Below are positions 1 through 8,147 of a stretch of 64,000 bases of DNA, in pieces; within the stretch, counting starts at the first letter, position 1, and every line of letters starts with the position of its first letter. The stretch is from Thiohalocapsa sp. (lineage in GTDB: Bacteria; Pseudomonadota; Gammaproteobacteria; Chromatiales; Chromatiaceae). Location: assembly GCA_028277725.1 (NCBI GenBank), contig JANQFX010000088.1, forward strand, positions 19,911 through 83,910, read 5' to 3'. The notes under the pieces are model-generated. The model saw only the letters and a program-made list of their open reading frames with translations, was not told the DNA's origin and did no database searches. The position numbers and the translations under genes were made by a program.

Positions 1-412
1 GTCCTGGGACTCTTCGATACCTTATGGCCGGAGCAGACGCCGGCAGTGCTTCCTTGAGCCCTGCTGCGGCGCGCTGCCCGATGCTCCGCCCGCGTGCGCT
101 GCAGAGGAATCAGGCACATGGCTCCGGGCAGGAGCCGCCCCGCAGCGCACCTTGAGCAAACATTAAGTATGTTTCGGAGCTTACTGACTGAATTTGCTTT
201 TTTCTTTCGAAACACCCTTGTTTTTCGGCGCCGTGCTGCCTAAGCTGTGCTGCACGGAGTCTTTCTCGGGGGAGCCCGTCCCTTGCTCGGGGGAGCGATG
301 CGCCTCTGGGGAGGTGCGGAGAACGGCAAGCGCCGTCCACCGGACCTTCCCCAAGGCCATCGCGGACGGGTTTTGAATGGGTCGACAATGCCGGTATACG
401 GGGGTAACCAGC
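1..412. other. Intergenic region at the window edge
   Basis: I see no convincing gene here. The stretch from about 150 to 240 is richer in A+T than the rest of the window, as expected of a promoter region for the serine hydrolase that follows. An 11-base direct repeat, CTCGGGGGAGC, occurs at 265-275 and again at 286-296. The copies start 21 bases apart, about two helical turns, which could suit a regulator, but no known operator is recognised. Confidence 0.4.
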
Positions 413-1405
413 ATGAACGGGCAAATGGAAACGCTTGGACAAGGCGTTCGCACCGCGTCAGTCAGGGGCCCGGACCCGAACATCGAACCCTTTATGGACT
501 CCGTAGGGGACCTGAACCGACGCGCATTCATCGGCCTGGGGGCACTGGCCACGGGTGCGTTGCTGACGGGTGCGCCCATGCTCGCCGAGGCGCGACAGGC
601 GCAAACGCTCCAGGGTCAATTGGTCGGCCTGGTGAAGCGACTGCGGTCCGAGGGCAAGATCCGCTGGGACGAGAAGACCTCCTGGTCGGTGTACGACTTC
701 GCCGGCCACAAGAAGCTCGTCTCGGTCAACGAGGAACAGCCCCGACAGGCGGCCAGCATGTTCAAGCCGTTCGTCGCCCAGGCGTTCTTCTTCACCATGC
801 GCGATAACCCTTCGCGGCTCAGGTACAGCAGTAACGTCCGCGACGCCATGGAACGGATGATCCGCAAGAGCAGCAACGGCGCCACCAACGAGATCATGCA
901 GATCGTCAGCCGCTACAACGGCAACATGGGTCCGCGTGCCACCGAGCATGTGCTGAAACGCCACGCGCCCAAGGTATTCCGCCAGACCAGCATCGTCGAG
1001 TACATCCCAGCCAACGGCCGCACTTACCGCAACAAGGCATCGGCGCGCGATTACAGCCGCTTCCTGTACGCACAGTGGCACCGTCAGATGCCCCACTCCG
1101 ACGAGGTGCTCGATCTCATGGCACTGCCGAACCACGACCGCATCACCCGCGGTGTGCGCAACATGCCGTCGGACATTCGCGTGTACGACAAGACCGGTTC
1201 CACCGCCATGCTCTGCGGCAACATGGGCATCATCGAGTGCCGTGGCCGCCGAGGCCGCCCACGCCCCTACACCTTCATCGGGATCATCGAGAAATCCAGC
1301 CGCACCAACTACTACGGTCGCTGGATCACCAACCGCAGCAACGCCATGCGTGAGGTGTCCAACCTGGTCTACAGATACATGCAAAGCCAGCATCGTCTGG
1401 CCTGA
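413..1405 (+). CDS. Tat-exported serine hydrolase of the class A beta-lactamase fold
   Basis: A 330-residue secreted protein with the three active-site motifs of the serine beta-lactamase/penicillin-binding family: SxxK at residues 115-118 (SMFK), SxN at 153-155 (SSN) and KTG at 260-262. The N-terminus carries a twin-arginine signal (NRRAFIGLG from about residue 35) and a hydrophobic stretch ending near AEA at residue 60, so it probably crosses the membrane folded. I chose the ATG at 413 because GGGGTAACC lies just upstream; an in-frame ATG at 377 is possible. Whether it hydrolyses beta-lactams or acts on peptidoglycan peptides is open: the usual class A Glu166 region is not evident. It stands alone and is followed by a strong terminator. 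Confidence 0.75.
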   Translation: MNGQMETLGQGVRTASVRGPDPNIEPFMDSVGDLNRRAFIGLGALATGALLTGAPMLAEARQAQTLQGQLVGLVKRLRSEGKIRWDEKTSWSVYDFAGHKKLVSVNEEQPRQAASMFKPFVAQAFFFTMRDNPSRLRYSSNVRDAMERMIRKSSNGATNEIMQIVSRYNGNMGPRATEHVLKRHAPKVFRQTSIVEYIPANGRTYRNKASARDYSRFLYAQWHRQMPHSDEVLDLMALPNHDRITRGVRNMPSDIRVYDKTGSTAMLCGNMGIIECRGRRGRPRPYTFIGIIEKSSRTNYYGRWITNRSNAMREVSNLVYRYMQSQHRLA

Positions 1406-1548
1406 CCCCGTTTCCACGCCGGCAGGTGGTCGGCGCGTCGGTCCGGCGCCTAGGGAACCAACCCATGACGAATCGTACAGGGCTCAGCCCGCAGTCCAGG
1501 GCACCGTCCTTGAGGCCTCACGCTTGAGCTGTTTGAGCGAGCAGCGTT

Positions 1549-1572
1549 CGCCCCGCATCCGCGGGGCGTTTT
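1549..1572 (+). terminator. Rho-independent terminator after the serine hydrolase
   Basis: A perfect 8-bp GC stem (CGCCCCGC and GCGGGGCG) with an ATCC loop is followed at once by TTTT. It lies between the serine hydrolase and the DUF6164-type gene, so it ends transcription of the former. Confidence 0.85.
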
Positions 1573-1626
1573 GTGTCTGCGGCCCCACTTGCCTAGACTT
1601 GCATTACAGGCACTTGGAATAGCGTC

Positions 1627-1992
1627 ATGTCGGTCCTGATCTTTCGACTCAATGGTGTGCCCGACGACGAGGCCACCGAAGTGCGCGCGCTGCTCAACCA
1701 GCACGACCTCCACTATCACGAGACCAGCGGCGGTTTCCTCGGCTTCGGCGTCGCCGGCCTCTGGCTGCTGGACGACAGCCGCAAGGCCGACGCCCGCGCC
1801 CTCATCGACGCCTACCAGCAGGAACGCAGCACCCGCATCGCCGCCGAGCATCAGGCCCTGCGCGACGCCGGTGAAATCGAGACCACCCTGCAACGCATCG
1901 CCCGCCGCCCGCTCCAATCCCTGTTCTATCTCGCGGGCGCCTCCGCCGTACTCTATCTCGTCCTCGCGCCCTTTCTGACCCTCGGCTCCTAG
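1627..1992 (+). CDS. DUF6164-type small membrane protein
   Basis: A 121-residue protein with a soluble N-terminal domain (about residues 1-65, resembling small alpha/beta signal-transducing-like domains) and one C-terminal membrane span at about 97-117. The length, the opening MSVLIFRLNGVPDDEA and the GGFLGFG motif near residue 40 match my recollection of the DUF6164 family of gammaproteobacteria, whose function is unknown. It is a single gene, preceded by a terminator and separated from the next gene by 89 bases. Confidence 0.7.
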   Translation: MSVLIFRLNGVPDDEATEVRALLNQHDLHYHETSGGFLGFGVAGLWLLDDSRKADARALIDAYQQERSTRIAAEHQALRDAGEIETTLQRIARRPLQSLFYLAGASAVLYLVLAPFLTLGS

Positions 1993-2081
1993 CCTCCGGT
2001 CCGACCGCCTCCCTGTAGAATCCACGGATACCCCGGCTCTCTACCATCGGCGATCGTAGATCGACTAGGATATCGAGCAAG

Positions 2082-3404
2082 ATGCGCCCCATTTCGACAC
2101 TTTTCCTGCTCACCTGCCTGTTGTCCGTCTTCCTGTCACACGGGCTCGCCGAGGCAGAGGCGCCATCACCGGCCCCCGGCGACACAATCGACACACGGCC
2201 GATGTCCGACCAGGCCGCGGAGCTGTGGCGCCGCTCCACGGAACAGGCCGGCGCACTCTGGGAGCGCTCACGCGACACGGCAGGGGACTGGTGGCAGCGC
2301 TCCTGGGACACCTGGGACCAGGCCCGCGAGTCCCTGACACCGACAGAGCCCGACCTCTTCGCGGAGGTCTGGACCGACGTCGTGCCCAAGTTGGAAGAGA
2401 CTGTCGAGCTTCAGGAGGTGCAGCGCAACCTGCCCGAGAAGGCCTGGTTCCAGCGCGACCAGGCCGACGTGCAGGCCGACATCGAGTCGCTGCTCGACGC
2501 CGCCGTGGACATCCTGTCCACCTCACCGGTGCAGGAGTACCGCGGCCGTATCCGTGACCTGGAGCAGGTCATCGTCGAGGCGCGCGGCGACATCGATGGC
2601 TTCCGCAAGGCGCGGGTCGCTGCTCCGGACAAGTCCATGATCGAGCGCACCGTCAGCGACTACGACGATCTCATCGAGGAGCGCGAACGGTCCATCGACC
2701 GCGCCGAGGAGGAGCTCGACGGCATCAAGCGCCGGTTCGCCGAGGAACTGCGCGGCATGGGCCTGGAGCTCTCCGACGGACAGCTGGAGTTCCTGCTCTC
2801 AACGGTCGTCGGCGACAACATCGTCGACCTCGGTATCGTCTTCGATAACGTCAAGGCCATCACCGCCCAGCTCGAGGAGCTGATGCGCGAGAGCGGCGAG
2901 GACTTGGCCAGCGCACGCCGCTACTATGGCATGTATCTGGTCCTGCTGCGGGCGCTCAACCAGATGCACCTGGACGTCGAGCAGGCCATCGACCAGCGCT
3001 ACGTGCCACAGATCGACGACATCGCCGATCGCGCCAGGGCCCTGACCGGCGACACCAGGCAACTCAAGCGCGCGCACCCGGAGAAGGCCGCCATTCTCGA
3101 TGCCAACCTGCAGGCGCAGCAGCTCACCATCGAGGCCGCCGGGGTCTATCGCGATTACCTCAGACAGCAGGGGCGACGGGTGGCCGCCGCACGGACGGCC
3201 CTCCAGGAGGACATCGCCACCGCCTGGAATACCTACGAGACCGTGCGCGTCTCCGGCGAGTTGGTGGACCTGATCCAATCCAGCCAACAGCTGCTGGACG
3301 GCCTGCTGAACCGCCAGGTGCCGGCGTTGCAGCCTTTTCAGAACCTGGAAATGCAGCGCGAGCTGTCGAAGCTCACCGAGCAGCTGCGCGCCGCCGACGG
3401 CTAG
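2082..3404 (+). CDS. Predicted periplasmic coiled-coil protein, function unknown
   Basis: A 440-residue protein with a cleavable signal peptide (about residues 1-25, ending AEAEA). The mature protein is highly charged and almost wholly helical by eye, with long heptad-like stretches at about 155-230 and 255-420. There is no cysteine cluster, catalytic motif or further membrane span. I do not recognise the family. The gene lies 22 bases before a small Cys-rich gene in the same direction, so the two are probably cotranscribed. A structural or scaffolding role in the periplasm is a guess from composition only. Confidence 0.7.
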   Translation: MRPISTLFLLTCLLSVFLSHGLAEAEAPSPAPGDTIDTRPMSDQAAELWRRSTEQAGALWERSRDTAGDWWQRSWDTWDQARESLTPTEPDLFAEVWTDVVPKLEETVELQEVQRNLPEKAWFQRDQADVQADIESLLDAAVDILSTSPVQEYRGRIRDLEQVIVEARGDIDGFRKARVAAPDKSMIERTVSDYDDLIEERERSIDRAEEELDGIKRRFAEELRGMGLELSDGQLEFLLSTVVGDNIVDLGIVFDNVKAITAQLEELMRESGEDLASARRYYGMYLVLLRALNQMHLDVEQAIDQRYVPQIDDIADRARALTGDTRQLKRAHPEKAAILDANLQAQQLTIEAAGVYRDYLRQQGRRVAAARTALQEDIATAWNTYETVRVSGELVDLIQSSQQLLDGLLNRQVPALQPFQNLEMQRELSKLTEQLRAADG

Positions 3405-3426
3405 TCTGCAGCAAAGGACAGGATCG

Positions 3427-3726
3427 ATGCACCACCCCGTGATCGGCCGCTGCTGGCACTGCGACCGGGACCTGACCGATCTGGACTATGCGCGCGAAGG
3501 CACCTGCCCTGGCTGTCGCAAGTCCACCCACTGTTGCCGCAACTGCCGCTGGTACGAGCGTGGTCGGCCGAACGACTGCAAGGAACCGGTGGCGGAGCAT
3601 GTCGCGGACAAGGAGCGCGCGAACTTCTGTGGTTACTTCGAGGCCGGGATCCCGAGCGAGGCGGGCCGTGCGACACCGGATGAGGATGCGTTGCGGAACG
3701 CGGCCGAGGATCTATTCAAGCACTGA
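3427..3726 (+). CDS. Small Cys-rich, zinc-ribbon-like protein
   Basis: A 99-residue protein with nine cysteines in pairs: CWHC near residue 9, CPGC near 27, CCRNC near 37, then single cysteines in NDCKEP and NFCGYF. The spacing suggests two or more bound zinc ions. The segment from CRNCRWY through NDCKEPVAEHVADKE to NFCGYF matches a tail I recall in many uncharacterised bacterial proteins, so this is a conserved family of unknown function. No signal peptide is seen, so it should be cytoplasmic. It follows the coiled-coil gene by 22 bases and is probably in the same transcript. Confidence 0.75.
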   Translation: MHHPVIGRCWHCDRDLTDLDYAREGTCPGCRKSTHCCRNCRWYERGRPNDCKEPVAEHVADKERANFCGYFEAGIPSEAGRATPDEDALRNAAEDLFKH

Positions 3727-3858
3727 GCCGACCGATCCCCTGCAGGGGCTCGCGCCGACCGGGAGGTCGACACTCGGGGCGACGTCCCGGGGTTGATGGC
3801 AAGGCCTACGCCCCAGCCTGGGCCTGGGACGATTGGGGATGGATTACCGGGATCGAGA

Positions 3859-3890
3859 GGCCTGGAGGCCGGCGAGTCGACCTCCAGGCC
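3859..3890. repeat. REP-like hairpin between convergent genes
   Basis: GGCCTGGAGG (3859-3868) and its exact complement CCTCCAGGCC (3881-3890) form a 10-bp stem with a 12-base loop. The right arm sits in the string TCGACCTCCAGGCCGAC, which also occurs at about 63803-63820. The position six bases beyond the DUF2333 stop suggests it also limits read-through between the convergent genes. Confidence 0.6.
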
Positions 3891-3896
3891 GACCCA

Positions 3897-4958
3897 TCAG
3901 CGTGCGACATCGCCGCCGGGCAGCGAGCGGGCCGCGTCCAGGATCGGATCGAAGGTGGCGGACATGATGGCCGCGATGTTGCGGGCATGGTTCACCAGCC
4001 ACAGGCTGTCGTCGGAGCCGTTGAGGACGACCGGCGGATACAGCTGCGACACGCGGTAGAGGTCGGCGATGGCCTCATCCAGCGCTGCCAGGGCATCTTC
4101 CTCGAAGTCCGTCGCGTAGGCCGAGCGAATCACCGACAGTGTATCCGCCGAGACCGCGGAGGCGCAGATGGCCGAGTAGACGCGTTGCCGACGCTCCTTC
4201 GGCGGCACCTTGTCCGCGTCGTTCAGACGCGAGTAGATCTTGTCCATGGAGCCGTTCTGTCCGCCCAACTCCGTGAGCAGTGCAGCGAGATCATCCGAGC
4301 GCACATTGCTGACGGCCTCGCCGTCCATGAGGTCCGCGACATAGTCGTTGAAGTCCTTTAGACCCAGGGCGTACTCGTGCTCGGAGTCCGCGCCGCCGAG
4401 CCAGGAGATACCCCAGCGCCGTGGGTCGTAGTTGAACTTCTTGGCCGCATTGGTCAGGCGCGGGTCGTCCTGGGATGAACCGCCGATACGAGCGGTGCGG
4501 TCGGCGAAGACCTCGAAAATCTCGGTCGTGACATACCAGATACCGCCGGGCTCACCCTCGTGGCCGGCCGCACAGGCGGCGTTGCGATCGAAGAAGATCA
4601 CCAGGTCATTGGGAACCCAGTGACCCTGGTCGCCGAGCCGACGACGGAATTGGTAGGTAATGGCCTGAGCCAGCAACGCCCCCTTCTTGGAGCGGTCGAG
4701 GCCGGCGTTGGCCTGGTCGCTGAATTGCTCCTCGATGTGCGGCGTGTCCCACATCCAGATCAAGATGCCGACCCAGAGCGCGCCGAGCAGCACCGGGATG
4801 CCGATGATCAGGCCGGACCAGAGCACCGTCTGTTTGGACAACCACGCCAATGCACGCGTGATCAGTGTTGTTTTGGATTCCGCCACAATGCTACCTGCGC
4901 TGGATGGTTGAGGGCTCAAACGCCCAGAGTCTGCATGGGAAAGACTACTGCCTGGCAT
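3897..4958 (-). CDS. DUF2333 family membrane protein
   Basis: A 353-residue protein with a short polar N-terminus, one membrane span at about residues 46-69 (GLIIGIPVLLGALWVGILIW), and a large domain likely to face the periplasm. Motifs such as GIWYVTTEIFEVFADRTARIGG and the C-terminal LVNHARNIAAIM agree with DUF2333, a family of unknown function seen in Pseudomonas and relatives. The true start may lie some residues further in, as the first 25 residues are low in complexity. The gene is convergent with the Cys-rich gene and separated from the DUF389 gene by 142 bases. Confidence 0.7.
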   Translation of the reverse strand: MPGSSLSHADSGRLSPQPSSAGSIVAESKTTLITRALAWLSKQTVLWSGLIIGIPVLLGALWVGILIWMWDTPHIEEQFSDQANAGLDRSKKGALLAQAITYQFRRRLGDQGHWVPNDLVIFFDRNAACAAGHEGEPGGIWYVTTEIFEVFADRTARIGGSSQDDPRLTNAAKKFNYDPRRWGISWLGGADSEHEYALGLKDFNDYVADLMDGEAVSNVRSDDLAALLTELGGQNGSMDKIYSRLNDADKVPPKERRQRVYSAICASAVSADTLSVIRSAYATDFEEDALAALDEAIADLYRVSQLYPPVVLNGSDDSLWLVNHARNIAAIMSATFDPILDAARSLPGGDVAR

Positions 4959-5100
4959 GGAACGCTGTCCACCTGATCAGCCCCCGGCGACCCAGGTTGG
5001 ACCGGCAGCCCGCCACCCCTGGACGCGGCGCCCCGCGGAGACGCGACGGCCATGGTCGAACCTGCACCACCGGTGCCCGGTATCGCACCTGATGAGGGCG

Positions 5101-6195
5101 TCACTGGCCCCCGATTCCGAGCGAACCGCGCATCAGCACCAAGGCCACCAGCACCGCGAGCAGCAGGATCCACAGGCCAAGGTACAGTACGCGGGACTGG
5201 CGTGCCCGGTCGCTGTCGAGCCAGGTTCGGGGCTTCACGCCGCGCACCAGAAACACGACCTTGGCCGACAGCAGCACGCAGATCACATTGACCGCGAGCA
5301 GCAGCGCGGCGCCGGCGGCCAACTCCCACTGGCCACGTCCGAGCATCATGCCCAACACCGCCGTCGGCGGCAGCAGCGCCACGGCGACCATCACCCCCAC
5401 CAGAGCGGAAGAGAGCCCCGTAGTCAGCGAAAGCACCGCCGCCGCCCCGGAGGCGAGCGCGAGCGCGACGCTGGACATATCCACCTCGGTGCGGGCCAGT
5501 ATCTCCGGGGTCGCGAGATCGATTGGCCAGACGAGACCGATCACCAGACTCAGCACCAGGGCCAGCAACAAACCGGCCACGCTGGTGACGGCGGATTCCG
5601 CGGCCAGGGCCTGATCGCCAAGCGCGGTGGCGAAGGCCAATGCGATGTTCGGCCCCAGCAATGGCGCTATCACCATGGCGCCGACGACGACGGCGACGTT
5701 GTTCTCCGCCAGCCCGATGGCAGCGACGATGGTGGAGAGCACCACGAGCAGGAGGAAGTTGCCATCGAGCCGGGCGCCGGTGGCGATCTGTGCATAGAGC
5801 TCCTCGCGCGTTCGGCTGACGGCGCGACGCCGGCCCGCCTCCTCGACCGCTATATCCGCGAGCCGGCCGGCCGCCCGTCCCTCCGAGCCACCCTTATCGG
5901 AGCCGAGACCGCGCCGGCGCTCCGCCTTTGCATGGCGATCGCCCTGCTCCTGCACCAGGGGAACTGTGGCGTCGACGGGGCAGATGACCACACGGGCATC
6001 ATCATCGGACTCCAGCAGATTCTGCAGCGCGTCCAACAGGCGCTGCCGGGCCGAATCCGGCACCAACATGCGTACGGCCTGCCGGCCGTCATCACCGGGC
6101 TGGCCGCGCCACACGTCCACCGCGCCATAGAACCGGCCCATGCCGACCAGTTCCTTGAGGTGCCGCTCGGGGGCGATGACTTCGACGATGCGCAT
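5101..6195 (-). CDS. DUF389 (TIGR00341-type) integral membrane protein
   Basis: A 364-residue protein: a soluble N-terminal part (about residues 1-140, beginning MRIVEVIAPE) and then six or more hydrophobic spans. The motif GAMVIAPLLGPNIA near the second span, and ALLPPTAVLG further on, are hallmarks of the DUF389/TIGR00341 family. The substrate is unknown. I chose the ATG at 6195 because a near-perfect Shine-Dalgarno, AGGAGGGG, precedes it. The gene starts 17 bases after the short-chain dehydrogenase stop, so the two form an operon. Confidence 0.8.
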   Translation of the reverse strand: MRIVEVIAPERHLKELVGMGRFYGAVDVWRGQPGDDGRQAVRMLVPDSARQRLLDALQNLLESDDDARVVICPVDATVPLVQEQGDRHAKAERRRGLGSDKGGSEGRAAGRLADIAVEEAGRRRAVSRTREELYAQIATGARLDGNFLLLVVLSTIVAAIGLAENNVAVVVGAMVIAPLLGPNIALAFATALGDQALAAESAVTSVAGLLLALVLSLVIGLVWPIDLATPEILARTEVDMSSVALALASGAAAVLSLTTGLSSALVGVMVAVALLPPTAVLGMMLGRGQWELAAGAALLLAVNVICVLLSAKVVFLVRGVKPRTWLDSDRARQSRVLYLGLWILLLAVLVALVLMRGSLGIGGQ

Positions 6196-6212
6196 GGACG
6201 ACCCCTCCTGAA

Positions 6213-6959
6213 TCAGGCGCGCTCGAGAGGCAGTATGGTCAGCACCGGGGTGTCTGGCACCGGATCGAAGGCCAGCTCCAGCAACCGGTCTGCGACGAAG
6301 CCGGTGGAGCTGAGGGCACCCCTGTCCTTGAGATCCAGGAACTTCTGCACCCGCGGAAATTGCTCCGGCGAACACTGTCGGATCAGGCCCTGCATGTCCG
6401 TGTCGATGATGCCGGGCGCGACCGCGTGCACGCGCAGGCCGCTGTCGGCCTCCTCCAGCGCAATGGATTCGCTCATGCGGTCGACGGCGGCTTTGGCGGC
6501 ACAGTAGGCAGACCAGCCGGCGTAGGCGTTGCGCGCGGCGCCTGAGCTGATATTGAGCAGCACACCGTCGCCGCCGCGCGCGCGCAGGTGGCGGACGAAG
6601 CTCTGGCTGCCGTGGAAGACGCCGAGCACATTCACTTCGATGTGGCGGGCGAATTCGGTTGGATCGTTGTCGCGCAGCGGGCCGATGGGTGCGAGCAGCC
6701 CGGCGTTGTTGATCCACAGATCGATCCGGCCGAAGTGTGCGATGGCGTCATCGCAGAAGGCCGCGACTGCAGCGGTGTCGGTTACGTCCACCGATGCGCT
6801 CAGCAGGCGATCCGCGGAACGGGCCCCAGGCACCTCGGGGCGGCTCCGCGCACAGGCCGCCACGCCGAGGCCCCGCTCCAGAAACCGCTCGGCGAGCCCC
6901 GCACCCAGGCCGCGGCTCGCCCCGGTGATGACGGCGACCTTTCCAGTAACGTCGATCAT
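6213..6959 (-). CDS. Short-chain dehydrogenase/reductase
   Basis: A 248-residue classical SDR. The NAD(P)-binding glycine motif TGASRGLG lies at residues 12-19, the NNAG motif near 85, and the catalytic Ser followed by YCAAK near 135-150. The ATG at 6959 has GAGGAG seven bases upstream, so longer N-terminal readings are rejected. The arginine in the glycine motif is compatible with NADPH, but the substrate cannot be told. The C-terminal part is rich in polar residues, and the gene runs directly into the DUF389 gene. Confidence 0.8.
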   Translation of the reverse strand: MIDVTGKVAVITGASRGLGAGLAERFLERGLGVAACARSRPEVPGARSADRLLSASVDVTDTAAVAAFCDDAIAHFGRIDLWINNAGLLAPIGPLRDNDPTEFARHIEVNVLGVFHGSQSFVRHLRARGGDGVLLNISSGAARNAYAGWSAYCAAKAAVDRMSESIALEEADSGLRVHAVAPGIIDTDMQGLIRQCSPEQFPRVQKFLDLKDRGALSSTGFVADRLLELAFDPVPDTPVLTILPLERA

Positions 6960-7316
6960 GCTTGCTCCTCGGCCCGTGTAGAAGTGACGGGTGCGACATG
7001 GACGGCTCTCTCGGTGGCCGCGACGTCGAGTACCCGCCGTCGCAGTCTGGCGCGCCGGGGGCGCCGGTTCAAGCAAGCCGCCGAACGCCGTTCAGGCGTG
7101 GGCCGGCCGGCGTCGCGTCAGCCAGAGCGCGAGCGCGGCCACCAGCAGCGCCAGAACCAGGAGCCCGAGGCCGATGGCCGACCGAAACGCTCAAGAACAT
7201 CTCCCCTCTCTACCAGGTACGGTGCTAGCATGGAAATCGTGCCCGAGCGGCACACCATGGGCAATGATCTTTGCGCAATCACGAGCGACGGCGACATTGA
7301 CCGACACACTCAACCC
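6960..7316. other. Divergent intergenic region with a membrane-tail remnant
   Basis: This stretch separates the SDR gene from the methyltransferase gene and should hold both promoters, though none is clear. On the minus strand, 7190 to 7092 encodes an open run ending in a stop that reads as a hydrophobic span followed by Arg-rich residues (IGLGLLVLALLVAALALWL, then TRRRPAHA). It has no ATG, GTG or TTG at its head. It could be a frameshifted small membrane protein or the end of a lost gene. Confidence 0.4.
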
Positions 7317-8144
7317 ATGCATGAACAACAAGGCCTGCCGAGTCCTCCAAACCCGCGTCGGTGCTCGGCGCCGCGGCGGACCAAGGCCCGATCGGGTTCC
7401 TGGGCGGCGGCCTGGCTCCTGGCAGTCGGGCTGGGGTTACCGGGCATGAGCGCCTGCGCACCTCCTCCGGACGACGCCCGCTTCGCCACGGCGAGGGCGC
7501 GCCTGGTGGACAAAATCGAGCGCGACGTCGCGCGCACCAGCCACTACCTCGGCACCGACCGCCTGGACCCGGCCGTCGTCCGGGCCATGCGTAGCGTGCC
7601 CAGGGAGCAGTTCGTACCCGGGCAGCTCTGGTCGCGTGCCTACGACGACAATCCGCTGCCCATCGGCGGTGGACAGACCATCTCGCAGCCCTACATCGTC
7701 GCCGTGATGAGCCACCTGCTGGGCGTCGAAGCGGGCGCCAAGGTCTATGAGCTGGGGACGGGCAGCGGCTATCAGGCGGCCGTACTCGGCGCCATGGGCA
7801 TCGAGGTCTATAGCGTCGAGATCGTGACGGAGCTCGCCGAACGGGCTGCGGAGACCCTGGCGCGGCTCGGCTACGACAAGGTCCACGTGCGCGCCGGCGA
7901 CGGCTATCTCGGGTGGCCCGAGGCCGCGCCCTTCGACGCGATCATCGTCACCGCTGCGCACCCGCAGATCCCGCAACCGCTCATCGAACAGCTCGCCGCC
8001 GGCGGCCGCATGGTCATGCCCGTCGGCGCGGTACACGACATCCAGCAGCTCATGGTTCTGACCAAGCAGCCGGACGGCAGCCTAGAGCGGCGCACCACCC
8101 TGCCCGTGCGCTTCGTCCCCATCACCGGTGACGCCGCGGACTGA
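7317..8144 (+). CDS. pcm: Exported or lipid-anchored protein-L-isoaspartate O-methyltransferase
   Basis: The catalytic part is a typical PCMT: GGGQTISQPYIVA, then the SAM-binding motif ELGTGSGYQAAVLG and DAIIVTAAHPQIP. The enzyme methylates damaged L-isoaspartyl residues with SAM. Unlike the cytosolic E. coli protein, this one has an N-terminal hydrophobic stretch (AAAWLLAVGLGLPG) followed by MSAC, which resembles a lipoprotein box. Starts at 7230, 7257 and 7317 are all in frame and none has a good ribosome site; 7317 (275 residues) gives the shortest signal region. Export is an inference. The next gene, manA, begins 3 bases after the stop, so the two are translationally close. Confidence 0.8.
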   Translation: MHEQQGLPSPPNPRRCSAPRRTKARSGSWAAAWLLAVGLGLPGMSACAPPPDDARFATARARLVDKIERDVARTSHYLGTDRLDPAVVRAMRSVPREQFVPGQLWSRAYDDNPLPIGGGQTISQPYIVAVMSHLLGVEAGAKVYELGTGSGYQAAVLGAMGIEVYSVEIVTELAERAAETLARLGYDKVHVRAGDGYLGWPEAAPFDAIIVTAAHPQIPQPLIEQLAAGGRMVMPVGAVHDIQQLMVLTKQPDGSLERRTTLPVRFVPITGDAAD

Positions 8145-8147
8145 GCT

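Noticed and set aside
458..1417. Long open frame on the minus strand, antisense to the serine hydrolase
   Set aside because: High G+C DNA gives long open frames opposite real genes. The protein is rich in His, Val and Asp, with no motif or ribosome site.
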